DNA from: Akkermansiaceae bacterium
GTDB lineage: Bacteria > Verrucomicrobiota > Verrucomicrobiia > Verrucomicrobiales > Akkermansiaceae
Assembly: GCA_947491475.1 (NCBI GenBank)
Contig: CANLKN010000016.1
Location: 1-50,507 of the forward strand
Length of the DNA stretch: 50,507 nt
Direction of reading: 5' to 3'
Below are positions 15,164 to 23,923 of the stretch, in pieces. The notes beneath the pieces are model-generated. The model saw only the letters and a program-made list of their open reading frames with translations, did no database searches and was not told the DNA's origin. Made by a program: the position numbers and the translations under genes. Position 1 is the stretch's first letter. Every line of letters starts with the position of its first letter.

Positions 15164-16483
15164 ATGAGTTCCCACCACCGATGGCTCTTGTCCCAAGTTC
15201 CCGAATGGGAGCGTGAGGGATTGATCGACGCGACATCGGCCGCTGCACTGCGCGGCCGCTATACCGATCAAAACACGGCGGACGGCTCACGCATCGGCTT
15301 TGCCCAAATCGCCATGGGCTCGCTAGGGGCCTTGCTCATCGGTAACGGGCTGATTGCCGTTATCGGTTACAATTGGGATGAGTTCACCCGACCGACCCGC
15401 CTCCTCTTCGCCTTCCTGCCTCTGCTCACCAGCCAGATTTTCAGCTGGTGGGTTTTGCGACGTGGCGATGGCGCTAGCGCTTGGTTGCGCGAAACCGCCG
15501 GGCTGCTGCAATCCCTCACCACTGTCGGCTGCCTGGCGATCGTCAGCCAAATCTACAACCTCGGCGGTAACTGGCCCGACCTTTTGCTCGGATGGATGCT
15601 CTTGATTCTGCCTCTGGCCTGGGTTTTGCGCGCCAAATCCGTCGCCATGCTCTATCTGATTGGTACGGCTATATGGCCCTTTGGTCAATTCAACGCCGGT
15701 GTCGCCTGGCACGCTAGCCCGCTGATCTATCCGCTACTCCTTGCAGGCTTGCTGCCGATGTGGCCGGGCTGGCCACCCAAGACCGCACCAAGCACCTGGA
15801 TGCGCTGGATGATCACTCCTTGCGCCACGGTCGGCTTCTGCTGTGCCGCGAGTTTTGCCACTTACTTTACCAGCGAAAGCGGCTATGTACATGTCAATGC
15901 CGAAGTCGCTGCGTGGCTCTGCGCCCTGGTGGTCGCTTGCATCACCCTCTTTCCTCTCAATGCGAATGGAATTTCCGAGGCTCTGGGACGCAAGCCTCAA
16001 GTGATACTCGGCGCATTGCTTCTACTGGGCTTTGGCCTGGCTGCCACTTTCGAAGATTTCAGCGACGAATTCGATAGCCTGATCGGGGCCTTTCGCCTGC
16101 CATGGGCATGGGGACTGCTCATGATCACCGCAGTCTTCAGCGCTCTCGCCGTAATTCAAAAACGCTGGGCGGTGCTGGCCATCGCCATGATCGCCATGCT
16201 GCCTCTTTTTGGAGGAGTGCCGGGCGAGTGGCAGCACTGGCTGGTCACCCTCTATCTTGCCGCGCTCGGCATCGCGTTCATTGTGCTCGAGTTCACCGGC
16301 CATCGCGGCTCCCCCCGTCTGGGGGCCACCCTCATCTCGCTTCTTACCATCGCACGCATGGCCGACAGTGACTTCCCGCTGCTCACCAAAGGCATTATCT
16401 TCATCGCCGTCGGCATCGCCTTCCTTGTCTTCAACCTTTTGATCATCCGGCATGGCCGCCGGTCAAGTCCCGTCACGCCATGA
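15164..16483 (+). CDS. DUF2157-type polytopic membrane protein
   Basis: A 439-residue protein. A soluble N-terminus of about 40 residues (W-E-R-E-G-L-I-D, then A-L-R-G-R-Y) precedes a dozen or so hydrophobic helices. The head plus the I-A-V-I-G-Y-N-W-D-E-F segment near residue 75 is the DUF2157 pattern. Function is unknown; the family is often followed by a GDYXXLXY protein, as here, with a four-base overlap (ATGA at 16480). ATG 15164 is chosen because the open frame upstream overlaps nuoN in another frame. The pair is probably one functional unit in the inner membrane. Confidence 0.8.
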   Translation: MSSHHRWLLSQVPEWEREGLIDATSAAALRGRYTDQNTADGSRIGFAQIAMGSLGALLIGNGLIAVIGYNWDEFTRPTRLLFAFLPLLTSQIFSWWVLRRGDGASAWLRETAGLLQSLTTVGCLAIVSQIYNLGGNWPDLLLGWMLLILPLAWVLRAKSVAMLYLIGTAIWPFGQFNAGVAWHASPLIYPLLLAGLLPMWPGWPPKTAPSTWMRWMITPCATVGFCCAASFATYFTSESGYVHVNAEVAAWLCALVVACITLFPLNANGISEALGRKPQVILGALLLLGFGLAATFEDFSDEFDSLIGAFRLPWAWGLLMITAVFSALAVIQKRWAVLAIAMIAMLPLFGGVPGEWQHWLVTLYLAALGIAFIVLEFTGHRGSPRLGATLISLLTIARMADSDFPLLTKGIIFIAVGIAFLVFNLLIIRHGRRSSPVTP

Positions 16484-17037
16484 AACCTCTGATCGCCAGC
16501 CTGATCTTCCTGGTCGCCGCCCTTGCACAATGGGCCGGACCACTGTGGCGCATTTACACCTACGAGCAGACCCTCGCTCACGGTATGCTGATCAAACTGA
16601 AGTGCAGCGCGCCCGACCCCTATGACCCGCTGCGCGGGCGCTACTTGGCGATCCAGCCCGAGCAACAACAGATCGAAGTCCCCGAAAATCTCAGACTGCA
16701 GGAAGGTGTGTCGTTTTACGCCGGTTTCGACACCGGCGACGATGGCCTCACCACGCTCTCCGGCGTTTCGTTTACCCCGCCTGAGAAGGGCGAAAGCATC
16801 CGCTTGCGAACGCGTAACTACGTGCACGGCAGCTACATCTGGATCGATTGGCCGTTCGAGCGTTTCTACCTCAACGAAAAGCTCGCGCCCGAGGCCGACC
16901 TTTGGCTGGCCGAAAACATCCGCAGCGCGCAAGGCGTCATCGCTGAAGTGCGTGTGCTCAAAGGCAAGGCTGTGCTCGCCGACCTCAGCCTCGCCGGCAA
17001 GTCGTTCCGCGAGATTCTGAAGGAGCGCGTGAAGTAA
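16480..17037 (+). CDS. GDYXXLXY-domain membrane-anchored protein
   Basis: A 185-residue protein with an N-terminal hydrophobic helix (residues 4-24) that serves as signal or anchor. The motif D-P-Y-D-P-L-R-G-R-Y-L near residue 45 matches the G-D-Y-x-x-L-x-Y signature, with the first Gly replaced. The rest is a small beta-rich domain expected outside the cytoplasm, with repeated L-R and G-V segments. It partners the upstream DUF2157 gene by overlap. The molecular function of the pair is not known. The gene ends the plus-strand block; the next gene is convergent. Confidence 0.75.
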   Translation: MKPLIASLIFLVAALAQWAGPLWRIYTYEQTLAHGMLIKLKCSAPDPYDPLRGRYLAIQPEQQQIEVPENLRLQEGVSFYAGFDTGDDGLTTLSGVSFTPPEKGESIRLRTRNYVHGSYIWIDWPFERFYLNEKLAPEADLWLAENIRSAQGVIAEVRVLKGKAVLADLSLAGKSFREILKERVK

Positions 17038-17118
17038 GGACGCCTGCTCTGGCCCGCACCAAATCACCCAATGGTGAAATTGCCCGCCCGCAGGCAGGAA
17101 TTTGAAATCCAGTTCTCC

Positions 17119-17135
17119 TTCACCCATTGGGTGAA
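17119..17135. terminator. Palindrome between convergent genes, possible bidirectional terminator
   Basis: TTCACCCA-T-TGGGTGAA is a perfect 8-bp palindrome. A related TCACCCA/TGGTGA pair lies at about 17064-17077. It is placed between the convergent GDYXXLXY gene and pyc. No T-run follows, so factor-independent termination is doubtful. Confidence 0.35.
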
Positions 17136-17281
17136 CCAGTGATTCGTTCGTTTTCGTCTTCAAACGCCGCAACCATAAGCACTTGCGCCTCCCATCCTCA
17201 ACCTCAACTGCGGATTAGAGGTTGAATGAACCCGGATGGCCGCGAGCAGTGATTGCAATGAAGACCCAGGGCGCCCACCGC

Positions 17282-20200
17282 TCATGCGGGATCGAGCTTC
17301 ACCAGCAAATCATCACTATCCACTTGATCGCCTTTTTTGACGAGTATTTCGGCGATGGTGCCATCGGCTCCGGCGCTGACGGTGGTGAGCATTTTCATGG
17401 CTTCGAGCACGATGAGCTTGTCGCCGGCTTTGACTTCCTGGCCGATGGAAACGGCGAGCTCGGTGACCATGCCGGGCATCGGTGCGGAGGAGTGGGCGGG
17501 GTTGTTTGAATCGCCCTTCACGCGGCTGGCTGTGGAGACGGCTTTGAGCGACTTGTCGGCTACGATGGACTCGCGCGGCATGCCGTTGAGTTCGTAGAAC
17601 AAGGTGCGGTGCCCGGCGCTGTCCGCCTCACCGATGTTGATGAGCTTGATGATGAGGATCTTGCCGGGGTCGATCTCAATTTCAATTTCCTCGCCGATCT
17701 GAAGTCCGTAGAAAAACGCCGGTGTGGGCAGGCTGCTGAGGTCGTCGTATTGATTCCTAAACGCCGTGAAATCTGCGAAAACCTGCGGATACATCAGGTG
17801 TGAGTAGAGGTCATCATCGCCAGCGGGGCGGTCGATTCTGGTGGAGAGTTCGGCACGCGTGGCTTCGAGATCCACCGGAACGGCGAGTTCGCCGGGGCGC
17901 TTGGAGGTGGCCTTTTTGTTGCCAAGCACGACCTTTTGAACGTCCGCAGGCCAGCCGCCGTCGGGCTGGCCGAGACCGCCGGAGAGCATGTCGATCACAC
18001 TCTCCGGGAAATCGATGCTGCCGGGTTTGAGTTTTGGCACGTCAGCCGCCTTGATGCCGCGGGTGACGAGGAACATGCACATATCTCCGACGACTTTCGA
18101 TGAAGGAGTGACCTTAACGATATCGCCAAAGAGTTGGTTCACCTCGGCATAGGTGCGGGCGATTTCGCGCCAGCGGTGGCCGAGGCCCATGGCATTGGCC
18201 TGCTCGCGGAGGTTGGTGTATTGGCCGCCGGGCATTTCATGTTCATAAACCTCGGCGCTGCCGGAACGCGGGGCGGAGTCGAAGGGTTTATAGAAACCCA
18301 AGACTTCTTCCCAATAATCGGAGAGTTCGTTGAGCGAGTCGAAATCGAGACCCGGGTCGCGTTCGGTCTTGGCTAGCGCGGCAGAAACGGAGTTGAGGTT
18401 CGGCTGCGAAGTGGAGCCTGACATTGAGGCGATGGCGAGATCGACGATGTCCACACCCGCATTGCAGGCGGCGAGCACCGAGGCGGCGTTCAGGCCGGAA
18501 GTGTCGTGGGTGTGAAAATGAATGGGGATGCCGATTTCCTGCTTAAGCGCGCGGACAAGGTCGAAGGCGGCCTGCGGTTTGCACAAGCCGGCCATGTCCT
18601 TGATGGCGAGGATGTGCGCACCCATGCGTTCCACTTCCTTGGCCTTGGTGATGTAATATTTCAGCGAATACTTGTCGCGTTTTTCGTCATTGATATCACC
18701 GGTGTAACAGATGGCAGCTTCGCAAAGCACCTTGCCGTGATCGCGAGCGGCTTCCATGGCCACCTGCATGTTGGGCAGGTAGTTGAGTGAGTCGAAGATG
18801 CGGAAGATGTCCATGCCGGAGTCCGCCGCGTGTTTCACGAACCCGGCGACCACGTTGTCCGGATAGTTCGAGTAGCCGACGGCATTCGAACCGCGGAAAA
18901 GCATCTGGAAACAAAGGTTCGGAATCTTCTCGCGCAGGCTGCGCAGGCGGTCCCACGGGCATTCCGAGAGGAAGCGCATTGCGGTGTCGAAAGTGGCTCC
19001 GCCCCACATTTCCAGCGAGAAAAGCTGCGGCACACGGTGCGACATGGCCTCTGCGACGCACAGCATGTCATAGGTGCGCATGCGGGTGGCAATGAGCGAC
19101 TGGTGGGCATCGCGCAAGGTGGTATCGGTGATGAGCAGGCGTTTCTCATCGAGAATCCACTGGCAGAATCCTTCAGGACCTTTTTCTAACAACACATCAC
19201 GCGAACCCTTCGGCACATCCGCGTGGTGCTGGATGACGAGCGAATCCGGCACATGGGCCTTGGTCATGGCGGTGGCGGGTTTCCAGCCCTTGGCGGTGGG
19301 ATTGCCATTGAGTGTGATGTTGGAGAGATAGGACAGAGTGCGCGTGGCGCGGTCGCGGCGGACGCGGAACTGGAACAGCTCGGTTTTGGTATCAATCAGC
19401 TTGGTGTGAGCCTGGCCGGAGCGGAAAGTCTCGTCGGCGATGACGTTTTCAAGGAACGGGATGTTGGTTTTCACCCCGCGGATGCGGAACTCGCGCAAGG
19501 CCCGGTCCATGCGCTGGCAAGCCATCGGGAAATCGCGGCCCATCGCTGTGATCTTGACCAACATCGAGTCGTAGAACGGCGTGACCACCGAACCGGCGTC
19601 GCCAGTGGCGGCGTCGAGACGGATGCCGAACCCGGCGGCCGAGCGGTAGTTGAGGATGCGTCCGTAGTCGGGCGAGAAATTCTTCTGGGGATCCTCGGTG
19701 GTGACGCGGCACTGGATGGCGTAGCCGTTGCACGGAATCTCCTCCTGTGCGGGGATTGCCACTTCGGGGCCATGGAGATTTTCTCCCTGTGCGATGAGAA
19801 TCTGCGAGCGGACAAGATCGATGCCGGTGACACACTCGGTGACGGTGTGCTCCACCTGGATGCGCGGATTCATCTCGATGAAGAACCATTCGTTGCGGTC
19901 CATGTCATACAAAAACTCGACGGTGCCCGCGTTGTTGTAGCCGATGCCTTTGGACAGGGCCACGGCAGCATCACATAACTCTTTGCGCACTTTCGGATCG
20001 AGGTGCATGGCTGGCGCCACCTCGACGACTTTCTGGTAGCGGCGCTGCACCGAGCAATCGCGCTCATGGAGGTGGACCACATTTCCGTGTTGATCGCCGA
20101 GAATCTGCACCTCGATGTGCTTGGCGCGCGAGATATAGCGTTCGAGGAAGACCGCCGGATTTCCAAAAGCCTTATCGGCCTCGGATTGGGCTTCCGCGAG

Positions 20201-20761
20201 CAGGCCGGGGAGTTGCGAAGGTTTTTCCACCACGCGCATGCCGCGGCCGCCACCGCCGAAGGCCGCCTTGATGATGAGGGGAAAACCGATTTCATGCGCC
20301 ACGGTGAGCGCTTCGTCCGGATCGGTGATCGGGTTTTCAGTGCCGGGCAGCGTGGGCACCTTGAACCTTTCGGCAAGGGTGCGGGCGGCGGTTTTGTCGC
20401 CCATGTTTTCCAACAACTCCGGCGAGGGGCCGATGAAAATGATCCCCTCTCTGGCGCAAGCCCGGGCAAACGCGGCGTTTTCCGAAAGGAAACCATAGCC
20501 CGGATGAATCATCGTGACGCCTTTCTGCTTGGCGAGCGCAACGATCCCCTCGACATCCAGATAAGCACCCACGGGCCCCTTTTCGGCGTTGAGCGGATAG
20601 GCTTCGTCCGCCTTGAAGCGGTGGATCGAAAAGCGGTCTTCCTCGGCGAAAATGGAAACCGTGCGCAAACCAAGCTCGTTGGCGGCGCGGAAGATGCGGA
20701 TCGCGATTTCGCCGCGGTTGGCGGCCATGAGTTTTCCGGGGCGGGTGGGAATTTCGGACAT
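17282..20761 (-). CDS. pyc: Pyruvate carboxylase
   Basis: A 1159-residue single-chain biotin enzyme that makes oxaloacetate from pyruvate and bicarbonate with ATP. Domains in order: biotin carboxylase (residues about 8-460, with G-G-G-G-R-G-M-R in the ATP grasp and E-M-N-P-R-I-Q-V-E-H-T), carboxyltransferase (about 540-810, opening L-L-I-T-D-T-T-L-R-D-A-H-Q-S), the conserved PC-specific region, and a C-terminal biotinyl domain with the E-A-M-K-M lysine near 1122. Length equals that of four-domain pyruvate carboxylases. It faces the sigma-factor gene head to head across a 234-nt gap. Role: anaplerosis and gluconeogenesis in the cytoplasm. Confidence 0.97.
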   Translation of the reverse strand: MSEIPTRPGKLMAANRGEIAIRIFRAANELGLRTVSIFAEEDRFSIHRFKADEAYPLNAEKGPVGAYLDVEGIVALAKQKGVTMIHPGYGFLSENAAFARACAREGIIFIGPSPELLENMGDKTAARTLAERFKVPTLPGTENPITDPDEALTVAHEIGFPLIIKAAFGGGGRGMRVVEKPSQLPGLLAEAQSEADKAFGNPAVFLERYISRAKHIEVQILGDQHGNVVHLHERDCSVQRRYQKVVEVAPAMHLDPKVRKELCDAAVALSKGIGYNNAGTVEFLYDMDRNEWFFIEMNPRIQVEHTVTECVTGIDLVRSQILIAQGENLHGPEVAIPAQEEIPCNGYAIQCRVTTEDPQKNFSPDYGRILNYRSAAGFGIRLDAATGDAGSVVTPFYDSMLVKITAMGRDFPMACQRMDRALREFRIRGVKTNIPFLENVIADETFRSGQAHTKLIDTKTELFQFRVRRDRATRTLSYLSNITLNGNPTAKGWKPATAMTKAHVPDSLVIQHHADVPKGSRDVLLEKGPEGFCQWILDEKRLLITDTTLRDAHQSLIATRMRTYDMLCVAEAMSHRVPQLFSLEMWGGATFDTAMRFLSECPWDRLRSLREKIPNLCFQMLFRGSNAVGYSNYPDNVVAGFVKHAADSGMDIFRIFDSLNYLPNMQVAMEAARDHGKVLCEAAICYTGDINDEKRDKYSLKYYITKAKEVERMGAHILAIKDMAGLCKPQAAFDLVRALKQEIGIPIHFHTHDTSGLNAASVLAACNAGVDIVDLAIASMSGSTSQPNLNSVSAALAKTERDPGLDFDSLNELSDYWEEVLGFYKPFDSAPRSGSAEVYEHEMPGGQYTNLREQANAMGLGHRWREIARTYAEVNQLFGDIVKVTPSSKVVGDMCMFLVTRGIKAADVPKLKPGSIDFPESVIDMLSGGLGQPDGGWPADVQKVVLGNKKATSKRPGELAVPVDLEATRAELSTRIDRPAGDDDLYSHLMYPQVFADFTAFRNQYDDLSSLPTPAFFYGLQIGEEIEIEIDPGKILIIKLINIGEADSAGHRTLFYELNGMPRESIVADKSLKAVSTASRVKGDSNNPAHSSAPMPGMVTELAVSIGQEVKAGDKLIVLEAMKMLTTVSAGADGTIAEILVKKGDQVDSDDLLVKLDPA

Positions 20762-20995
20762 TGCGCCGGATTACTAGAGCGCTCCCCCACCGGCGGAAAG
20801 CAAAATTCAGTCTCCCTGCTTCGCGCGCACGGTGTTTTTGAAAGCGCCACAACAGCGGCAGCTACTGCTTTTTCCGCTACCGGTTTTGACAATCAGGCAG
20901 GCTGCCGTTTCCGTGTTGCGTGGCAGGCGATCCGTGGCCAGTTTCGCGGTGCCGCCGGATGCGATCACCGGTATGCGGGTTTTTACCCACAAATC

Positions 20996-21658
20996 ATGAA
21001 TAATTCCCAGGATCAACCGTCAAAAAACACGCGGGGACCAACCGGTTCCGTCGCGCCGGGTGATTCGAGCGAGGATCCGGACGATGATTTCCGGTTGGTT
21101 GCACAAGCGCAACAGGGCGATATGCATGCCTATGACGCGCTGGTGACCCGCCACCGGGGAAGAATTTTCGCCATGATCCGCAACATGATCCATCAGGAAG
21201 CCGATGCATGGGACCTCTCGCAGGAGGTCTTCATCAAGGCATGGCAGGCGCTGCCCCGCTTCGAGGCGAAGGCGCGCTTTTCCACATGGCTCTACCGCAT
21301 CGCGCACAACGCCGTGTATGACTGGGTGCGCAAACGCAAGATCGAGAGCGTGGGCGAACTCAATGACGAGATTTTCGAGCGCGAACGGATCGACTCCGCC
21401 TCGTTCACCACGCCGAGCGGCGGGGAGGCTCCGGATGCCACGATGGTCCAGGGCGAACTGCGCGACAAGATCGCTGCGGCGCTTGAAAAAATTTCCCCCG
21501 AGCACCGCGAGGTGGTCCTGCTCAAGGATGTGCAGGGACTTTCCTACAAGGAGATCGCCGAGGTGATGTCCTGCGAACTTGGCACCGTGATGAGCCGCTT
21601 GTATTACGCCCGCCAGAAACTCCAAACGCTGTTAAAAGATGAATACGAATCCCGATGA
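20996..21658 (+). CDS. RNA polymerase ECF sigma factor
   Basis: A 220-residue sigma-70-family protein. Region 2 covers about residues 40-110 (Q-G-D-M-H-A-Y-D-A-L, D-L-S-Q-E-V-F-I-K-A-W, F-S-T-W-L-Y-R-I-A-H-N), and region 4 covers about 160-215 (P-E-H-R-E-V-V-L-L-K-D-V-Q-G-L-S-Y-K-E-I-A and the recognition helix G-T-V-M-S-R-L-Y-Y-A-R). The acidic N-terminal tail of about 35 residues is extra. ATG 20996 begins M-N-N-S-Q-D. The gene overlaps a putative anti-sigma gene by 20 nt, so the two are translated together. It probably drives its own operon, but no promoter could be assigned. Confidence 0.92.
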   Translation: MNNSQDQPSKNTRGPTGSVAPGDSSEDPDDDFRLVAQAQQGDMHAYDALVTRHRGRIFAMIRNMIHQEADAWDLSQEVFIKAWQALPRFEAKARFSTWLYRIAHNAVYDWVRKRKIESVGELNDEIFERERIDSASFTTPSGGEAPDATMVQGELRDKIAAALEKISPEHREVVLLKDVQGLSYKEIAEVMSCELGTVMSRLYYARQKLQTLLKDEYESR

Positions 21659-22244
21659 AACCCGGCTGGCCTTGTGGCTGGAGGACGAATTGCAAGGCGA
21701 GGAGCTCGCCGCCTTCGAGCAATGGGTGGCCGGGCGGCCTGAGTTGCTGGAGGAGCGCGCCAAGGCGCGGACTTGGCGCAAAATGATGGCCGCGGCCCTG
21801 CCCGCCGCCGAGGAGCCGCCGTATCCGGATTTCTTCAACTCCCGGGTGGCCCACGGCATCCGCGAACTCCAAACCCTGCCGCTACCCGCGGAGAAGGTTG
21901 CCCGAAGTTTTTCATGGCGATCGTGGTTGATGCCCATGGCCGCCTGCGCGGGCATGGTGTTTGCCTTCTGGCTGGGTGCTAAAAATCAGGCCGGCCCGAT
22001 TGAAATCGACGTCACCGGAGCGCCGCGTGCGATCCCTGTGGACCTGGTGCCCTACATCCCGGAAATCGGCGTGGAAGCCGAGTGGTTTGTGAGTTCGGAC
22101 GCCTCTGCCACCGTGATTGTGCTCAGCGGGATGGATGCGATCCCGGATGTCACGGACTTCTCGGAAACGGTCTTTCTTAAAGAGGCACGCGAGATGGATT
22201 CGACGGCAGCTCTGAACCATGACATCCATTTCACAGGACCATGA
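21639..22244 (+). CDS. Putative membrane anti-sigma factor
   Basis: A 201-residue protein. The N-terminal helical part (L-A-L-W-L-E-D-E-L-Q-G-E-E-L-A-A-F-E-Q-W) resembles anti-sigma domains that open with a short helix and a helical hairpin. One transmembrane helix lies near residues 93-111, followed by a periplasmic domain of about 85 residues. The zinc-binding H-x-x-x-C-x-x-C motif of ZAS proteins is absent. Assignment rests on position just after the sigma gene (20-nt overlap) and topology. It presumably holds the sigma factor at the membrane until a signal arrives. The next gene overlaps by four bases. Confidence 0.7.
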   Translation: MNTNPDETRLALWLEDELQGEELAAFEQWVAGRPELLEERAKARTWRKMMAAALPAAEEPPYPDFFNSRVAHGIRELQTLPLPAEKVARSFSWRSWLMPMAACAGMVFAFWLGAKNQAGPIEIDVTGAPRAIPVDLVPYIPEIGVEAEWFVSSDASATVIVLSGMDAIPDVTDFSETVFLKEAREMDSTAALNHDIHFTGP

Positions 22245-22747
22245 ATCGCCGCGCATGGATCACTGGCTTCGTGGCAACGGCGCTCGCCGGTGTAGCCCTC
22301 GCCGTGGAAGATTCCGGCAGGGAAAAAATCGGCTTGGTGCGCGTGACGGTTTATTTCGCCACGGATGGCGACCCGTTGTTAGCCGGCGACAAGGCACTGC
22401 CGGTGGCCGCCGATGTGGTGGAGCGGCTGCGCCGTGAAGAACGGCTGCGCTTCAAGCACTACCGCATGCTCGGCAGGGACACCCAGTCGTTGCTGAGGAG
22501 TTATGAAAGTTGGGCCGAGCCGCTCAAGCCCTCGGATGAGGTGATGGTGCGCTTCGAGGCGCAGGGAATGCCTTGCGCAAAATCCGCGGTGTTGGATTTG
22601 GAACTCTGGCTCGGGCGCAAGAAAATCCTCAAGACCGATACCAGGCTGGAGGGCGACAAGCCGCTCTTCATGCTCGGCCCCGAGTGGCGCGGCGGGCGCC
22701 TCATCATCGCCGTGGCGCTTGCAAAAGACGAAAAAATCGACTCATGA
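22241..22747 (+). CDS. Secreted hypothetical protein in sigma-factor operon
   Basis: A 168-residue product starting with a basic N-terminus and a hydrophobic signal peptide (M-N-R-R-A-W-I-T-G-F, cleavage likely after A-L-A near residue 21). The mature part is a compact beta-rich domain of unknown family, containing L-A-G-D-K-A-L-P-V-A and L-D-L-E-L-W-L-G-R-K-K. It lacks cysteine pairs or a lipobox. Overlaps of four bases on both sides place it firmly in the sigma/anti-sigma operon. Not recognised beyond that. Confidence 0.7.
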   Translation: MNRRAWITGFVATALAGVALAVEDSGREKIGLVRVTVYFATDGDPLLAGDKALPVAADVVERLRREERLRFKHYRMLGRDTQSLLRSYESWAEPLKPSDEVMVRFEAQGMPCAKSAVLDLELWLGRKKILKTDTRLEGDKPLFMLGPEWRGGRLIIAVALAKDEKIDS

Positions 22748-23418
22748 AAAAGATCAGATACACATGCATGATGGTTGCTGCCATGACAGCTTTGGCGCAG
22801 GCGGCGGGTTTGGATTTCCCGCAAGCGCTCAAGGAAATCCAGGCGCCGGCGGATGCCAAGGTGGTCACTGCGGAATTTGAATTCACCAATCCCACGGACA
22901 AGCCCGTGCGGATCGTTAAATACGACGCCGCCTGCTCGTGCATGGCGATCAAGATCAAGGACAGCAAGTTGAGCTATGGCCCCGGCGAGTCCGGTGTCTT
23001 GCGCGCGGATTTCGCAATGGGCAACTTTTCCGGCACCGTGGACAAGGTGGTGGCACTCTGGCTGGATGACGATCCCGCCGACAAACCCTCCGTCAAACTC
23101 ACCGTGCGCGTTCACATTCCGGTGCTTGTTTCCCTCGAGCCCAAAACCCTGAAGTGGGAGGTCAACGCCGCAGCCGATGCGCAAACCATTCGCATCACGA
23201 TGAATCACGACAGCCCCATCCGGGTGACCGCAGTGAATTCTTCCTCACCAGCGTTTCAACACGAACTCAAAACCATCGAGGATGGGAAGTTATATGAATT
23301 GAGCGTCAAACCTCTTGAAATCAACAGTCCTGCGCTGGCGATTCTGCGCATCGAAACGGATTGTTCGTTGGCGCAACACCGGCTCCAGCAAGCATTTGCC
23401 GTTGTCCGCAAGCCATGA
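22744..23418 (+). CDS. DUF1573-containing exported protein
   Basis: A 224-residue product with signal peptide (residues 1-20, ending A-L-A-Q-A-A) and a DUF1573-like Ig-fold domain: F-E-F-T-N-P-T-D-K-P-V-R-I-V, then A-A-C-S-C-M-A-I and Y-G-P-G-E-S-G-V-L. A second, weaker beta domain follows (about residues 125-220). DUF1573 proteins are periplasmic or surface-located and of unknown biochemical role. ATG 22744 overlaps the previous stop (ATGA). The C-S-C pair is conserved in the family and may bind metal or thiol. Confidence 0.82.
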   Translation: MKKIRYTCMMVAAMTALAQAAGLDFPQALKEIQAPADAKVVTAEFEFTNPTDKPVRIVKYDAACSCMAIKIKDSKLSYGPGESGVLRADFAMGNFSGTVDKVVALWLDDDPADKPSVKLTVRVHIPVLVSLEPKTLKWEVNAAADAQTIRITMNHDSPIRVTAVNSSSPAFQHELKTIEDGKLYELSVKPLEINSPALAILRIETDCSLAQHRLQQAFAVVRKP

Positions 23419-23876
23419 AGGCACTCGGTCAATTGGCAGTCATCTGCGCGATCGCGCTGGCTGCTGCTGGCGGCACTTGGTGGATCAAGGGGCCGCCGCA
23501 GCGCACCTTGCCATGTGATCCCGCCAGCTTGCAGCCCGACGAAGTGTGTCTCGCTCAAATCCCGGCGGATGCCGCTGTGCTGTGGGTGGATGCCCGGCCG
23601 CGCGACGAGTGGCAGCGCAACGGGCTGGAGGGCTCGCTTTTATGGAATCTCGATCCCGCCGAGGACATGCAGGCCTTCGAGGCGGCGGCGGCTGTTAGAA
23701 TCATCGAAACGCCGCGCGTGATCGTCTATTGCGGCGATGAAAACTGCGGCGTGAGCCGGCAAGTGGCGCAACAAATCCGCGCGCTTGGCCTGGGTGCCGA
23801 GGTGTTCGTCCTATTCGGCGGCTGGCGCAGCCTCAGCGAAGCCGGGCGTGTCAGGGGTTCAAGTCCGAAGCCGTGA
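23415..23876 (+). CDS. Rhodanese-like protein with N-terminal anchor
   Basis: A 153-residue protein. Residues 5-24 form a signal or anchor helix. The rest is a rhodanese fold: V-L-W-V-D-A-R-P-R-D-E-W near residue 55, E-G-S-L-L-W-N-L-D, and the active-site loop V-I-V-Y-C-G-D-E-N-C-G-V-S-R near 100, with the catalytic Cys present. Because it carries an export signal it probably acts on sulfur or thiols outside the cytoplasm, next to the Cys-containing DUF1573 protein. It is the last gene of the ECF operon. Convergent lpxC-fabZ begins 47 nt on. Confidence 0.8.
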   Translation: MKALGQLAVICAIALAAAGGTWWIKGPPQRTLPCDPASLQPDEVCLAQIPADAAVLWVDARPRDEWQRNGLEGSLLWNLDPAEDMQAFEAAAAVRIIETPRVIVYCGDENCGVSRQVAQQIRALGLGAEVFVLFGGWRSLSEAGRVRGSSPKP

Positions 23877-23923
23877 TTCTCCCGAGCAAGTCGTTAGCTT
23901 TGGCTGCTAAAATACTCGCGAGG

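Noticed and set aside
20762..20995. TTGACA in the pyc-sigma gap as a promoter
   Set aside because: No acceptable -10 hexamer at 16-18 nt spacing, and no ECF-type box was seen.
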